A stretch of 64,000 nt of DNA from Sphingomonas sp. LC-1 (GCF_025371035.1 NZ_JANZXB010000003.1:186001-250000); one strand, 5' to 3'. Numbered from the stretch's first letter, positions 24,062 through 41,199 are shown. Notes: generated by a model not told the origin, from the sequence alone. Translations and numbers: made by a program.

Positions 24062-25150
24062 ATGAAGACCCCCGTCCCATTCACCCCCCAGGTCGAAGAC
24101 GTGAAGCCCGAAGAGGGCGAAACCGTCGACCAGATGAAACAGTCGTTCGAACATATCCTCGACACCACGTCCAACGACTATGGCCACGGCGTCCGCGCGG
24201 TCCATGCCAAGGCGCATGGCATCATCCGGGGCAAGCTGAAGGTCCACGACACTCTCCCCGCCGAACTGGCGCAGGGGCTGTTCGCGACGCCCGGCAAGTA
24301 TGACGCGGTGGCGCGCATCTCAACCAATCCGGGCGACATATTGGACGATGCGATCGGCCTGCCGCGCGGGCTGGCGCTGAAGGTGATCGGGGTCGAGGGC
24401 GAGCGGCTGCCCGGCTCAGAAGGCGATGCGACCCAGGATTTCGTGATGGCCAATGCACCGGTCTTCACCGCGCCGACCGCGGACGCCTTTGCCAAGAATC
24501 TGAAGATGCTGGCTTCCACCACCGACAAGTTCGAGGGCGGCAAGAAACTGCTGTCGGGCATCCTGCGCGGGGTCGAGGCGACGCTGGAGACGGTCGGGAT
24601 CGAGAGCGCGACGCTCAAGACGCTGGGCGGGGCCAAGCAGGCCCACCCGCTGGGCGAGACCTATTACAGCCAGACGCCGTTCCGGTACGGTGACCATATT
24701 GCCAAGTTCGCGCTGTTCCCGGTCAGCCCCGCCTTGACCCAGTTGACCGGCGATACGGTCGACACGCAGGACCGCCCCGATGCGCTGCGTGAAGTGGTTC
24801 GCGAGGTGATGATCGAGCAAGGCGGCCAGTGGGAGTTGCGCGTCCAGCTCAATCGCGATCTCGACGCCATGCCGATCGAGGATGCGACCGCCGAGTGGAG
24901 CGAAGAAGACAGCCCCTATGTCACCGTCGCGACCTTCACCGCCGCCCCGCAGATCAGCTGGCGCGACGGCGAGACCAATGCGATCGACGATGCGCTGTCC
25001 TACAGCATCTGGCACGGACTGGCGGCGCACCGGCCGCTGGGCAACATCAACCGCGCGCGCAAGGATACCTATCGCTTCTCGGCCGAGTATCGCGGCCGGG
25101 TGAATGGCTGCCCGATGCACGAGCCGCGCGAACTGGCCGAGTTGCCGTGA
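24062..25150 (+). CDS. Catalase-family heme protein
   Basis: The 362-residue protein belongs to the catalase-like superfamily of short heme proteins. It carries GVRAVHAKAHGIIRGKLKV, which corresponds to the distal His region (VVHARG) of catalases, LPRGLALKVIGVEG and DFVMANAPVF, and a C-terminal GNINRARKDTYRFSAEYR that replaces the usual proximal Tyr motif. It lacks the large N- and C-terminal parts of classical catalases. Members may dismutate peroxide or act on fatty-acid peroxides; the activity here is not known. ATG 24062 follows GGGAGAG. The long upstream open frame is the reverse of pyrD and was rejected. A stress promoter candidate precedes it. Confidence 0.8.
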   Translation: MKTPVPFTPQVEDVKPEEGETVDQMKQSFEHILDTTSNDYGHGVRAVHAKAHGIIRGKLKVHDTLPAELAQGLFATPGKYDAVARISTNPGDILDDAIGLPRGLALKVIGVEGERLPGSEGDATQDFVMANAPVFTAPTADAFAKNLKMLASTTDKFEGGKKLLSGILRGVEATLETVGIESATLKTLGGAKQAHPLGETYYSQTPFRYGDHIAKFALFPVSPALTQLTGDTVDTQDRPDALREVVREVMIEQGGQWELRVQLNRDLDAMPIEDATAEWSEEDSPYVTVATFTAAPQISWRDGETNAIDDALSYSIWHGLAAHRPLGNINRARKDTYRFSAEYRGRVNGCPMHEPRELAELP

Positions 25151-25178
25151 TGCGCCCGCAAAGGCTAGGACGCGCGGC

Positions 25179-25952
25179 ATGATCCGCCTATTTCATGTCA
25201 GCGACGTGCATTTCGGTGCCGAAGACCCCGCCGCGCTCGCTTGGTTCGCCGAACGGGTCGCGGTGGAAAAGCCCGATGCGGTCATCATGACCGGCGACCT
25301 GACGATGCGGGCGACCAAGCGCGAATTCCAGGCGGGCGGCGAGTGGCTGCAATCGCTGGGCGTGCCGGTGACGGTCGAGGTCGGCAATCACGACATCCCC
25401 TATTATTGGGACCCGTTCCGCCGGTTCTTCGCGCCCTATCAACGCTATGCGGCGGTGGAGCGGATGATCGAGAAGCCGCTCGACCTGCCGGGCGTGACGG
25501 TGGTGCCGCTCAAGACCACGGCGCGGGCGCAGTGGCGGTGGAACTGGTCGAAAGGGCGGGTCAGCCTCAGCTCGCTTCGCCGAGCGCTCGCGCTGATCGA
25601 ACAAGCGCCCAAAGATCATCTGATCCTGGTCGCCGCGCATCACCCCTTGATCGAGGGCGGCACCAAGGGGACCGCCAAGACCCGCAATGGCGACGAGGCA
25701 TTGACGCAATTGGCGGCGGCGGGCGCGCATGCGGTGCTGTCGGGGCATGTCCACGACCCGTTCGACGTGCCGGTGGACCGCCATGGCTGGATCATCCGGA
25801 TGATTGGCGCGGGCACCCTGTCCAAGCGAACGCGCAAGACGCCGCCCGCCTTCAACGAAATCCGCATCGAGGGTCAGGGTTTCGAGACGCTGGTCCGTCG
25901 CTTCGGCGAGACCGCGCCGCACGTCATTACCGAGGATATGCGGGCGGGTTGA
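25179..25952 (+). CDS. Calcineurin-like metallophosphoesterase
   Basis: The 257-residue protein has the five metal-binding blocks of the family in order: FHVSDVHFG (residues 5-13), MTGDLTM, VGNHDIPYYW, VAAHHPLIEG and LSGHVHDPFD. These coordinate a two-metal centre that hydrolyses phosphomonoesters or phosphodiesters. The sequence resembles the 3',5'-cyclic-AMP phosphodiesterase-like group (CpdA/Icc type), but a specific substrate cannot be named. The ATG at 25179 is 29 bp after the catalase-like stop, on the same strand, so co-transcription is possible. Cytoplasmic. Confidence 0.85.
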   Translation: MIRLFHVSDVHFGAEDPAALAWFAERVAVEKPDAVIMTGDLTMRATKREFQAGGEWLQSLGVPVTVEVGNHDIPYYWDPFRRFFAPYQRYAAVERMIEKPLDLPGVTVVPLKTTARAQWRWNWSKGRVSLSSLRRALALIEQAPKDHLILVAAHHPLIEGGTKGTAKTRNGDEALTQLAAAGAHAVLSGHVHDPFDVPVDRHGWIIRMIGAGTLSKRTRKTPPAFNEIRIEGQGFETLVRRFGETAPHVITEDMRAG

Positions 25953-25997
25953 TCCAAAGGCGCCGCGCAGGTCGAAGCTGACGCCTCGACCCCGGCT

Positions 25998-27233
25998 TCA
26001 CCCCTTCATGACATGCGGCCTGGCCGCGACCTGATCGTACATCCGCCCCGGCTGATCCAGCCAGATCGGCGACAGCTTGGATGAATCGGTCCGCTCCAGC
26101 CCGACCGCATAGGCGCAGCGCGATACGCCCCAGTCGGTATGCGCGGCGGCGGCCAAGATGGGCACGAACATCGGGCGTCCGGCGGCATCGATCACATGGA
26201 TCGCCTCGCGCGGCAGGGCGGTGACGCCGCGCACCGTGCGGCTTTCGCCGGCGGCCAGGACGAAGGGCGGCACGATCGGGCGGCCCTGCGGCTGGCGCGC
26301 GAGTTCGATCAACTGGGCGTCGAGCCCGGCATGCGCGCTGAGCAGCCGCAGATCGACCGCGACCCGCCCGATCGGCGTCGCGCCGGTGTTGCGCACCGTC
26401 ACCTCCGCCTCGATCGTCGCGGTCAGCATGTTCAGTCCAACGCGCAACGGGCGTGCCTCGACCGACAGGAAGCTGGGTTCGGGCGGCAGCGGCGGGGCGG
26501 CAGGCTGGGCCGGGACCGGCTGCGCGGCAGGTTGTGGCGCGCGGGGCGCGGCGGATTCGGCCGGGCGATCGGCGGGCGGCGCGGCGGGGGCGATCGTCGG
26601 TGCGGGCAGGGCTTGGGGACGACGGCTGCGGCGGCCCAGCCACAGGCCGATGGCGAGCGCGGCCAGCCCCGTACCGATCAGCAGCGGCCAGAAGGGAAGG
26701 TCACGCTCGGGCTCGCCCGCCTCCGGCGCGGCGGTGCCGGGGGCGACGATGGCGGGATTGGCCGTCTGGCCATTGGTGATCGTCATCCCCTCCGCGCCCG
26801 GATCGGGTTGAACGCCAATCGGCGTTTCGGGGTCGGGCAAGCGGGTCGCGGGCGGCTCCGGCGAGGGGGCGGGCGTCGGCGCCTCGACCGGGGTCGGGCT
26901 GGGCGCTGGAGCCGGGGTGGCGCGTGGCGTGGGACGCGGAGTCGGCGTGGCGCGCGGGGTCGGGGTCGGCTCCGGCGTGGCCTGGCTCGGCAGGACGAGG
27001 CGTGGCGTGGGCGGCGTCGGCACAGGCGTCTGGGTGCCCGACGGGGTGGTGGTGCGCGGGCTCAGGCTGAACCCGTCCAGTCCATTGGTGGAGGGGCGGG
27101 CGGCGGCGTCGCCATCCTGGGGCGCGGTCTGGGCGAGGGCGGGCGCGGCCAGCATCGGAGCGAGCACCGGCGCCAGCGTCAGGGCAAGGAGGCGCGCGAT
27201 GCGACGCGGCCCGGACGATGTCATGAAAGGCAT
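25998..27233 (-). CDS. Proline-rich exported protein with membrane anchor
   Basis: The 411-residue protein begins with a signal peptide (ending near APALAQ, residue 35). Residues 70-130 form a low-complexity Pro/Thr/Ala linker with repeated TP and RATPTP units. A helix near 180-205 (LPFWPLLIGTGLAALAIGLW) is followed by a basic stop-transfer segment RRSRRPQ and a second Ala/Pro-rich linker to about 255. The final 150 residues are a folded domain of unknown family (SFLSVEARPLRVGLNML to the end). It probably spans the inner membrane, with the linkers extended on either side. The reverse strand also carries a long open frame, an effect of base composition. Role unknown. Confidence 0.6.
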   Translation of the reverse strand: MPFMTSSGPRRIARLLALTLAPVLAPMLAAPALAQTAPQDGDAAARPSTNGLDGFSLSPRTTTPSGTQTPVPTPPTPRLVLPSQATPEPTPTPRATPTPRPTPRATPAPAPSPTPVEAPTPAPSPEPPATRLPDPETPIGVQPDPGAEGMTITNGQTANPAIVAPGTAAPEAGEPERDLPFWPLLIGTGLAALAIGLWLGRRSRRPQALPAPTIAPAAPPADRPAESAAPRAPQPAAQPVPAQPAAPPLPPEPSFLSVEARPLRVGLNMLTATIEAEVTVRNTGATPIGRVAVDLRLLSAHAGLDAQLIELARQPQGRPIVPPFVLAAGESRTVRGVTALPREAIHVIDAAGRPMFVPILAAAAHTDWGVSRCAYAVGLERTDSSKLSPIWLDQPGRMYDQVAARPHVMKG

Positions 27234-27412
27234 TCCTCGTGGTAACTATAGTCTTCACCGGCCGTTCGGGCCACGGGCCCGACCGCTAAGCCGTGCCCGG
27301 TGAGACCGGCGGATGCAAGCCCTTGTGTACCGCGATATGCGGCCAATATATGGCAGAGCCGCCCTGATCGCGCGCTTTCCGGGAACTTTCCCCGCGCGGG
27401 TGCGTGGCGGGT

Positions 27413-27441
27413 TTGACACCGGGAGGTATCGCTCCTATATC
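27413..27441 (+). promoter_or_regulatory. Sigma70 promoter of rpoBC
   Basis: TTGACA (27413-27418) and TATATC (27436-27441) are separated by exactly 17 bp, a near-consensus housekeeping promoter. Transcription would begin near 27448, giving a leader of about 160-185 nt ahead of rpoB. Because rplJL are not upstream here, this is the likely main rpoBC promoter. Confidence 0.8.
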
Positions 27442-27518
27442 GCGGTTACTCACCACAATCTTCGGGAAATGATGCGCCTTCGCGCAGCGTGTCGGTCGAA
27501 TGGAGGATTGCTGGTTTA

Positions 27519-27572
27519 ACGGACGCCGGATGCCGCCGCAGATATTTGCGAGCGGCCTTTCGGCGTCTGTCG
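27519..27572 (+). promoter_or_regulatory. Long stem-loop in the rpoB leader
   Basis: The leader can fold into three stacked stems: GACGCCG/CGGCGTC (27522-27528 with 27561-27567), GCCGC/GCGGC (27532-27536 with 27552-27556) and CGCA/TGCG at the tip. The symmetry is too regular to ignore. No T tract follows, so it is not an ordinary terminator; it may be a processing site or an autoregulatory element. Confidence 0.5.
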
Positions 27573-27631
27573 TTGCGTCTGGTCCGGAGGCATCCGGGCA
27601 GTGATTTATGGCTGACGAGGCAGACAGACCC

Positions 27632-31810
<4,179 letters not shown>

Positions 31811-31818
31811 GAAACGGA

Positions 31819-31851
31819 GCCGGTGGGGCCACCCGCCCCGCCGGCGCCTTT
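31819..31851 (+). other. Hairpin between rpoB and rpoC
   Basis: GCCGGTGGGG, loop CCACCCG and CCCCGCCGGC form a 10-bp stem with one wobble pair, followed by GCCTTTCTC. The T tract is weak, so full termination is unlikely; partial attenuation, processing or mRNA stability are options. Confidence 0.45.
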
Positions 31852-31894
31852 CTCGCTCGCCCGATGAATTTTCCCTCCCTGTGAGGAAAGCAAA

Positions 31895-36181
<4,287 letters not shown>

Positions 36182-36209
36182 TCCGGCTAAGGGATTGAAA
36201 ACGAAAGGC

Positions 36210-36240
36210 TGCCGTCCGGGAAACCGGGCGGCGGTTTTTT
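36210..36240 (+). terminator. Terminator of rpoBC
   Basis: GCCGTCCGG-GAAA-CCGGGCGGC followed by TTTTTT, starting about 28 bp after the rpoC stop. It is a textbook intrinsic terminator. The 209 bp from here to 36449 contain no gene. Confidence 0.9.
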
Positions 36241-36449
36241 ATGGGCGACGCTTTATCCTTTGATAGAGACGCCGACCGGGCCGGGCGGGCATGACGCATT
36301 GCGACGAAAATGGCGGATTTGCGCCGAATGGAGGGTGTGGAAAGCTCCGGAATGGGAACCGAAACACCCTCCCAACCATATACAAATATTGGAGAAGATC
36401 CCGGAGGCGCGCGGGTTATTGGCACGCCGACGGGTCCCGGAGACCTGAA

Positions 36450-36629
36450 ATGACGTCCCCCGAGATTGACGAAGACTATTTCTACCAGCGTGCCGAAACC
36501 GAACTCGAACTGGCCCAGAAAGCGACCCATCCGGCAGCGGTTCGAGCCCATTATATCATCGCCAACCATTATCTGGACCGCGTGTACAGCCAGCCAGACA
36601 CGACGGCCGTGATCGAGGCGGCGGAGTAA
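36450..36629 (+). CDS. Small hypothetical protein
   Basis: The 59-residue protein starts at an ATG after CCCGGAGACC. It is helical and charged, with EIDEDYFYQRAETELELAQK and THPAAVRAHYIIANHYLDRV. Similar short proteins with an AVRAHY..AN.YLDR core appear to be common in sphingomonads, with no known role. Coding is supported by the site, the codon use and the conserved-looking core. No partner is evident; it follows rpoBC by 270 bp on the same strand beyond the terminator. Confidence 0.6.
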   Translation: MTSPEIDEDYFYQRAETELELAQKATHPAAVRAHYIIANHYLDRVYSQPDTTAVIEAAE

Positions 36630-36939
36630 ATCTTCCGGGATTTCGGGGTCTTGAGCGGGGCGTCAGCGTCAGGATCGTCGCCTTGGCTTGCCTGGACACC
36701 CTCCTTTGGCGAGATGGGTAGCTATGGTCGCTAGGGCGACGGTTGCACCCTTCTTCCCACTTGGCGAAGGTCGGGAATTTGGTTTGGAGCGCTGGTCGAC
36801 GCCAAACCGGATACCTGCATTGGCCGGTGAGGCGTGTCAGGGAATAGGCGGTCGCTTTCGAAGAGACCTCTTGCAAGAAACCATGGCGTGACGGTTCACC
36901 GCTGCCGGCCGGTGTCGGAAGCGAGTCGCTGCCCCGATC
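36630..36939. other. Intergenic stretch with no recognised feature
   Basis: About 310 bp between a small protein gene and the convergent exported protein gene. I see no promoter, RNA, repeat or credible coding frame here; short open frames have poor codon use. Confidence 0.5.
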
Positions 36940-37995
36940 CTACAGGTCCGAGAACAACTGGCGCGTCCGATGGGGCGTTGTGCCGGGGATGGTTGCGGCA
37001 AAGGCGAGCAGATCGCGTTCGAATCGGGCGCGGGCAGCAACCGTCTTGCGACCGTTTTCCTGAAAGTCCGGGCGGTCGTCCTTATCGAGTTCGGCCACTT
37101 GCTTCGCCCACCGATCGGCGGCCGTGGCGGCGTTGGTTCGCGCCTCGATGGGCGGTACGGGCGGAGGCGGGTTGCGGCCGAGCAGGGCACCGACCTTGGC
37201 GAGGAAGCGATCAAGGTCTTTCTGGGTGCCGCGGATCGTGCACTCCGCCGCCGCCGTGCCCCTGAAGCAATCGAGGTCATGGGCCGTCCGGGCATAGTCG
37301 GCCATGTTGGCATAAGCTCGGTCGAACGCGGTGCGGCGAGACGCCGTCCAGGAGCGTTGCCATATTGCGATGGTGCGGGCCCGGCTCTGGTCCTGCAGCC
37401 GCGCATCATGCGAAGCGCAGAGGCCACCGCTCGCGCCACTGCTGGCGTCGGCGCAAATGTCGAAGGGCTTGGCACCCGACGCGTTGGACAGCCTGGACAG
37501 ATTTGCGATCCGATCCTGTGTCGCGGCGGGCGCGTCGTCGATTCCGCAGGCCATGTGGATCGCCCGCTCAATGTCACGCGGGCCGCCCCAGCCATTGGCA
37601 TAGGCGACCGCCAGAATGCCGGGACCGGTGAAATAGGGATTGGGCTTATCGCTCCCACTGTCACGTTCCAGCATGGCGCACTGCCGTGCCGCCATCGGAT
37701 CGGCCGGTCGCCCGATGCCATAGAGCAGGGCCTCGCTGTCGCAGTCCTTCAGCGCCGTCGCCTGCGCTGCGCTCGGCCGTTCGGACGCCGCGGGTTCGCG
37801 GTCGATCAGCTTTCGACACAGGGCCTGCGACGGTGCGGCTTCGGCACGATAGGGCGAGCCATCGAGATAGGACAGGTCGGCCGTCGACCAATCATAGCGG
37901 GTCGCGGACGATGCGATCAGCCACGGCGCGCTCGCCATCGTCAGCCAGCGGAGCGAACCGGGCAACATGGCGGAAGCGAGGCGTGGCGTGGACAC
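36940..37995 (-). CDS. Exported protein with Sel1-like and LprI-like segments
   Basis: The 351-residue protein has a weak N-terminal hydrophobic segment (RWLTMASAPWLIASSA). The middle contains ALLYGIGRPADPMAARQCAM and LAVAYANGWGGPRDIERAIH followed by MACGI, a tetratricopeptide-like pattern reminiscent of Sel1 repeats with conserved cysteines. The region around residues 190-265 (CASHDARLQDQSRARTIAIW to CTIRGTQKDLDRF) resembles the lysozyme-inhibitor LprI (DUF1311) type, with paired cysteines. Both resemblances are weak and from pattern only. It probably sits in the periplasm. Function unknown; it stands alone between rpoBC and a membrane protein gene. Confidence 0.55.
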   Translation of the reverse strand: MSTPRLASAMLPGSLRWLTMASAPWLIASSATRYDWSTADLSYLDGSPYRAEAAPSQALCRKLIDREPAASERPSAAQATALKDCDSEALLYGIGRPADPMAARQCAMLERDSGSDKPNPYFTGPGILAVAYANGWGGPRDIERAIHMACGIDDAPAATQDRIANLSRLSNASGAKPFDICADASSGASGGLCASHDARLQDQSRARTIAIWQRSWTASRRTAFDRAYANMADYARTAHDLDCFRGTAAAECTIRGTQKDLDRFLAKVGALLGRNPPPPVPPIEARTNAATAADRWAKQVAELDKDDRPDFQENGRKTVAARARFERDLLAFAATIPGTTPHRTRQLFSDL

Positions 37996-38159
37996 GGGGC
38001 AGGCCCTCGAAGAGATGCTGCGCCTATTCTTGGCCTGATTTTTTCGATGGCAAGGCTTTTCGCAAAACCATGGGGTTACGATACGGTCCCGTCCAAACGG
38101 GTACCCAGGGGGCGATCAGTGGGCTCGACAGGGACGATCCGGATCCATAGGCGACCGGC

Positions 38160-39908
38160 ATGGATCGATCGCCATCCCCTCAGCCTTCTCCCTTGTCGGC
38201 ACCGCACGGGGGCGCGTCGCGCGTCACCGCCATGGTGGCGTTTGCCTTGGCCTATGTGATCGCGATGCTCATCGTCTTCCGCGTGCCGATCGCCAGCGGT
38301 TTCGATCTGGGGTTCGGGGACCGGGCGGATGCGATGATCGAGATGACCATCCTCGAACATTGGCGCAACGTGCTGCACGGCGTGTCGGCATGGGATAGCA
38401 CGCTCTACTTTCACCCCTATCGCGGCACGCTGGGGTATAATGACGGCTATTTCCTCTATGGCCTCGTCTATTCCTTCTGGCGGATCTTCGTCGATCCCTT
38501 TCATGCCGATACGCTGAACATCCTGACCTTCAAGACGATCGGCTTCGTCTTTGCCTATGCGCTGGTCGTCCGAAGCCTGGGCTGGGGGCGAAAGGCGGGG
38601 CTGTTCGTCGCGCTATCCTGGACGATCGCGAGCAATATCGGGCTGCAGGCCGTTCATGCACAGTTGCAGAGCGTCGGCTTGCTGCCCCTGGCGATGATGC
38701 TGGCGATCAGGTGCGTGCGAGCGGAGGCCGAGGGGCGGGGCGGCCCCGCACGCGCACAGGCGGTGGCGCTGGCGGCGCTGATGGCGGCATGGCTGATGAC
38801 CTCTTATTACATGGCCTGGTTCACCATCTTCTCGGCCTGCCTGTTCGTGCTGTGCTGGAGCATCCTGACCGGTCATGCCCGACCCGCGGCATTGTGGCGG
38901 CTGATCCGGGCCCATGCGGGCGTGATCGCCTGGGGAATGGGCGCTTTCGCGATCCTGATTCTGCCTTTCCTCATCGTCTATCTGCCCAAGCTGCACGAAA
39001 CGGGGGGCGAGGCCTATGACGATATGCTGGGCTATCTGATCACCCCGGTCATCGACATGATCAATGTCGGTCCGGACAATTACCTCTGGGGCTGGCTGTT
39101 CCGCCCGTTGTTGGCGATGGTTCATGAGGCAATGCCGCAGGATCCCGCCTTGCCGGGCCGTGTGCTGCGCGGAGAGCATGAGGTCGGGATCCCGCCCATC
39201 CTGTGCGGTTTGCTGATCGTCGCGGCATGGGGAATCGTCATGCGTCGCCGCATGATGGACGGCACCGTGGCCTCCACCCTATGGCGCGCCTTTGCACTGG
39301 CGATGATCGTCGCCTGGATGCTGACGCTGCAATTCGGGAAGGTGTCGCCCTGGAACCTGGTCTTCTTCCTGGTGCCGGGGGCGAAGGGGATGCGGGTCGT
39401 GTCCCGCTATCAGCTTTGGCTGACGCTGCCGTTCCTCCTGATCGTGGTGAGCGCCTGGCGGGCGCGCGCCGCCGCGCTGATGCGGTCGCGACCCTTGTGG
39501 GCGGGGGCGATCGTCGCGCTCCTGTTCGCGGAAAATCTGACGGCGGAGACGGCCGCACAACTCAGCCGCCGGATTCAGCGTACGGCGCTCGATGCGATTC
39601 CGCCGCCACCGGCGGGATGCGATGGCTTTTACGTGGTGGCGACGCGGGTGGGCGAGCGCCTCTATGTCAATGCGGAGCTGAACGCGCTCTATCCGCACAA
39701 TGTCGATGCGATGTTCCTGGCCGAGCAATGGCGGGTGCCGACGGTAAACGGCTTTTCGACTTTTAACCCCCCCGACTGGCATTTCGACGACCCAGGCGCG
39801 GCGGATTATGATGCACGGGCGATGATCTATATCCGGCGGCATGGGCTGAAGAATATGTGCCGGCTGGACATGCGCGCGGCGCGCCCATGGAGCCGGGTCG
39901 CAGGGTAG
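38160..39908 (+). CDS. Polytopic membrane protein, GT-C glycosyltransferase-like
   Basis: The 582-residue protein has about ten hydrophobic helices. The first extracytoplasmic loop contains SGFDLGFGDRADAMIEMTIL, with acidic residues in the place where GT-C glycosyltransferases hold their catalytic Asp. A soluble C-terminal part (from AGCDGFYVVATRVGERLYVN) ends with RRHGLKNMCRLDMRA. The layout suggests transfer of a sugar from a lipid carrier or a membrane scaffold, but no specific family is secure. It ends convergent to rplL, with a shared terminator between them. Start at ATG 38160; other starts nearby are possible. Confidence 0.6.
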   Translation: MDRSPSPQPSPLSAPHGGASRVTAMVAFALAYVIAMLIVFRVPIASGFDLGFGDRADAMIEMTILEHWRNVLHGVSAWDSTLYFHPYRGTLGYNDGYFLYGLVYSFWRIFVDPFHADTLNILTFKTIGFVFAYALVVRSLGWGRKAGLFVALSWTIASNIGLQAVHAQLQSVGLLPLAMMLAIRCVRAEAEGRGGPARAQAVALAALMAAWLMTSYYMAWFTIFSACLFVLCWSILTGHARPAALWRLIRAHAGVIAWGMGAFAILILPFLIVYLPKLHETGGEAYDDMLGYLITPVIDMINVGPDNYLWGWLFRPLLAMVHEAMPQDPALPGRVLRGEHEVGIPPILCGLLIVAAWGIVMRRRMMDGTVASTLWRAFALAMIVAWMLTLQFGKVSPWNLVFFLVPGAKGMRVVSRYQLWLTLPFLLIVVSAWRARAAALMRSRPLWAGAIVALLFAENLTAETAAQLSRRIQRTALDAIPPPPAGCDGFYVVATRVGERLYVNAELNALYPHNVDAMFLAEQWRVPTVNGFSTFNPPDWHFDDPGAADYDARAMIYIRRHGLKNMCRLDMRAARPWSRVAG

Positions 39909-39972
39909 GATGGGAATGCCGACCGCCCCGATGTGGGGGCGGTGGCGCGCCTCTGGCTTGGTGGCGCCGCGC

Positions 39973-40014
39973 AAAAGAAAAGGGCGACCCCCGCGAAGGG
40001 GCCGCCCTTTCTTT
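39973..40014. terminator. Bidirectional terminator between membrane protein and rplL
   Basis: AAAGGGCG-CCCC paired with GGGG-CGCCCTTT, flanked by A-rich (left) and TTTCTTT (right) tracts. It can end both the plus-strand membrane gene and the minus-strand rplJL operon. Confidence 0.8.
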
Positions 40015-40059
40015 AGCTCGCCAAGCGAACGGGTGCGGAGGTTGCCCCCCGCAGTCCGA

Positions 40060-40434
40060 TTACTTGAGCTCGACGGTCGCGCCGGCTTCTTCGAGCTGCT
40101 TCTTGATCTTCTCGGCCTCGTCCTTGGCAATGCCTTCCTTGACGGGCTTCGGAGCGCCTTCGACCAGCGCCTTGGCTTCGGTCAGGCCCAGGCCGGTGAT
40201 CGCACGGACTTCCTTGATGACGTTGATCTTCTTGCCACCGTCGCCGGTGAGGATCACGTCGAACTCGGTCTTCTCTTCAGCGGCCGGAGCAGCAGCGCCG
40301 CCAGCAGCAGGAGCAGCGGCAACGGCCGCAGCGGCCGAGACGCCCCACTTCTCTTCGAGCATCTTCGAGAGCTCAGCGGCCTCGAGGACGGTCAGCTCGC
40401 TCAGCTGGTCAACCAGCGCGTTCAGGTCTGCCAT
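40060..40434 (-). CDS. rplL: 50S ribosomal protein L7/L12
   Basis: The 124-residue L7/L12 forms the ribosome stalk that recruits GTPase factors. It has the N-terminal dimer domain ([20 protein letters not shown]), an Ala-rich hinge (residues about 38-52) and the C-terminal factor-binding domain with [35 protein letters not shown] and [16 protein letters not shown]. Translation starts after GGAGATAAGAAC. It follows rplJ by 73 bp. It lies on the minus strand, opposite to rpoBC, unlike the common rplKAJL-rpoBC order. Confidence 0.97.
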   Translation of the reverse strand: MADLNALVDQLSELTVLEAAELSKMLEEKWGVSAAAAVAAAPAAGGAAAPAAEEKTEFDVILTGDGGKKINVIKEVRAITGLGLTEAKALVEGAPKPVKEGIAKDEAEKIKKQLEEAGATVELK

Positions 40435-40507
40435 GTTCTTATCTCCAATACGGGCCGTCTAAAATGGCCCGAGTGTGTCAGTTCAAATCGTCGTATTCGC
40501 CCGAAGT

Positions 40508-41029
40508 TCAGGCGGCTTCCTTGTCCTTGTCGGCATAAGCCGCGAGGACGCGGGCGATCTGCGCCGCGGGAGCCTGGGTGATGGTGGCCAGCTTCGTCGC
40601 CGGAGCGACGATAAGACCAACCAGCTTCGCCCGGAGCTCGTCCAGCGAGGGCAGAGTCGCCAGCGCCTGCACGCCTGCGACATCAAGGACATTCGCACCC
40701 ATCGATCCGCCGACGATCTCGAACTTGTCGGTCGTCTTGGCGAATTCCACGGCCACCTTGGCGGCGGCCACGGGATCGATCGAGCTGGCAATGCCGACGG
40801 GACCCGTCAGCATGTCAGCGACACCGGCATAGTCGGTGCCCTGGGCTGCGATCTTGGCAAGCCGGTTCTTCGAGACCTTGTAGGACGCGCCGGCTTCCCG
40901 CATCTTCGTGCGCAGGGCCGTCGACTGGGCGACGGTCATGCCGTGGTTGCGGGTGATGACCACCACGCCAACCTCGTTGAAGTTGCGGTTCAGTTCGGCG
41001 ACGGCCTGGCTCTTTTGATCGCGATCCAT
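40508..41029 (-). CDS. rplJ: 50S ribosomal protein L10
   Basis: L10 anchors the L7/L12 dimers to the stalk base on 23S rRNA and, with L12, represses its own operon through an mRNA leader in many bacteria. The 173-residue protein shows [40 protein letters not shown] and [20 protein letters not shown], then the C-terminal helix ([18 protein letters not shown]) that binds L12. The start at 41029 (MDRDQKSQ) follows GGAGAATGGC; the ATG at 41041 would add four residues. A candidate L10 leader and promoter lie upstream. Confidence 0.96.
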   Translation of the reverse strand: MDRDQKSQAVAELNRNFNEVGVVVITRNHGMTVAQSTALRTKMREAGASYKVSKNRLAKIAAQGTDYAGVADMLTGPVGIASSIDPVAAAKVAVEFAKTTDKFEIVGGSMGANVLDVAGVQALATLPSLDELRAKLVGLIVAPATKLATITQAPAAQIARVLAAYADKDKEAA

Positions 41030-41199
41030 GCCATTCTCCATGGTTGGAACGACCGCGAACGGTCATCCCGGTTGCTTGACCGGGGGGTGTGACCACCCCT
41101 CGGGGTGTCCAGCGATGGGGAATGGGCAACCGACGCGTCAGAGTAACGCGGGGCAGACCGGACGTGACCAGCGATGCTGGAGCGACCGGCAAAATCCTT

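Noticed and set aside
27313-27519. 68-codon frame over the rpoB promoter
   Set aside because: It covers the -35/-10 elements and has no ribosome site or conserved pattern; treated as non-coding.
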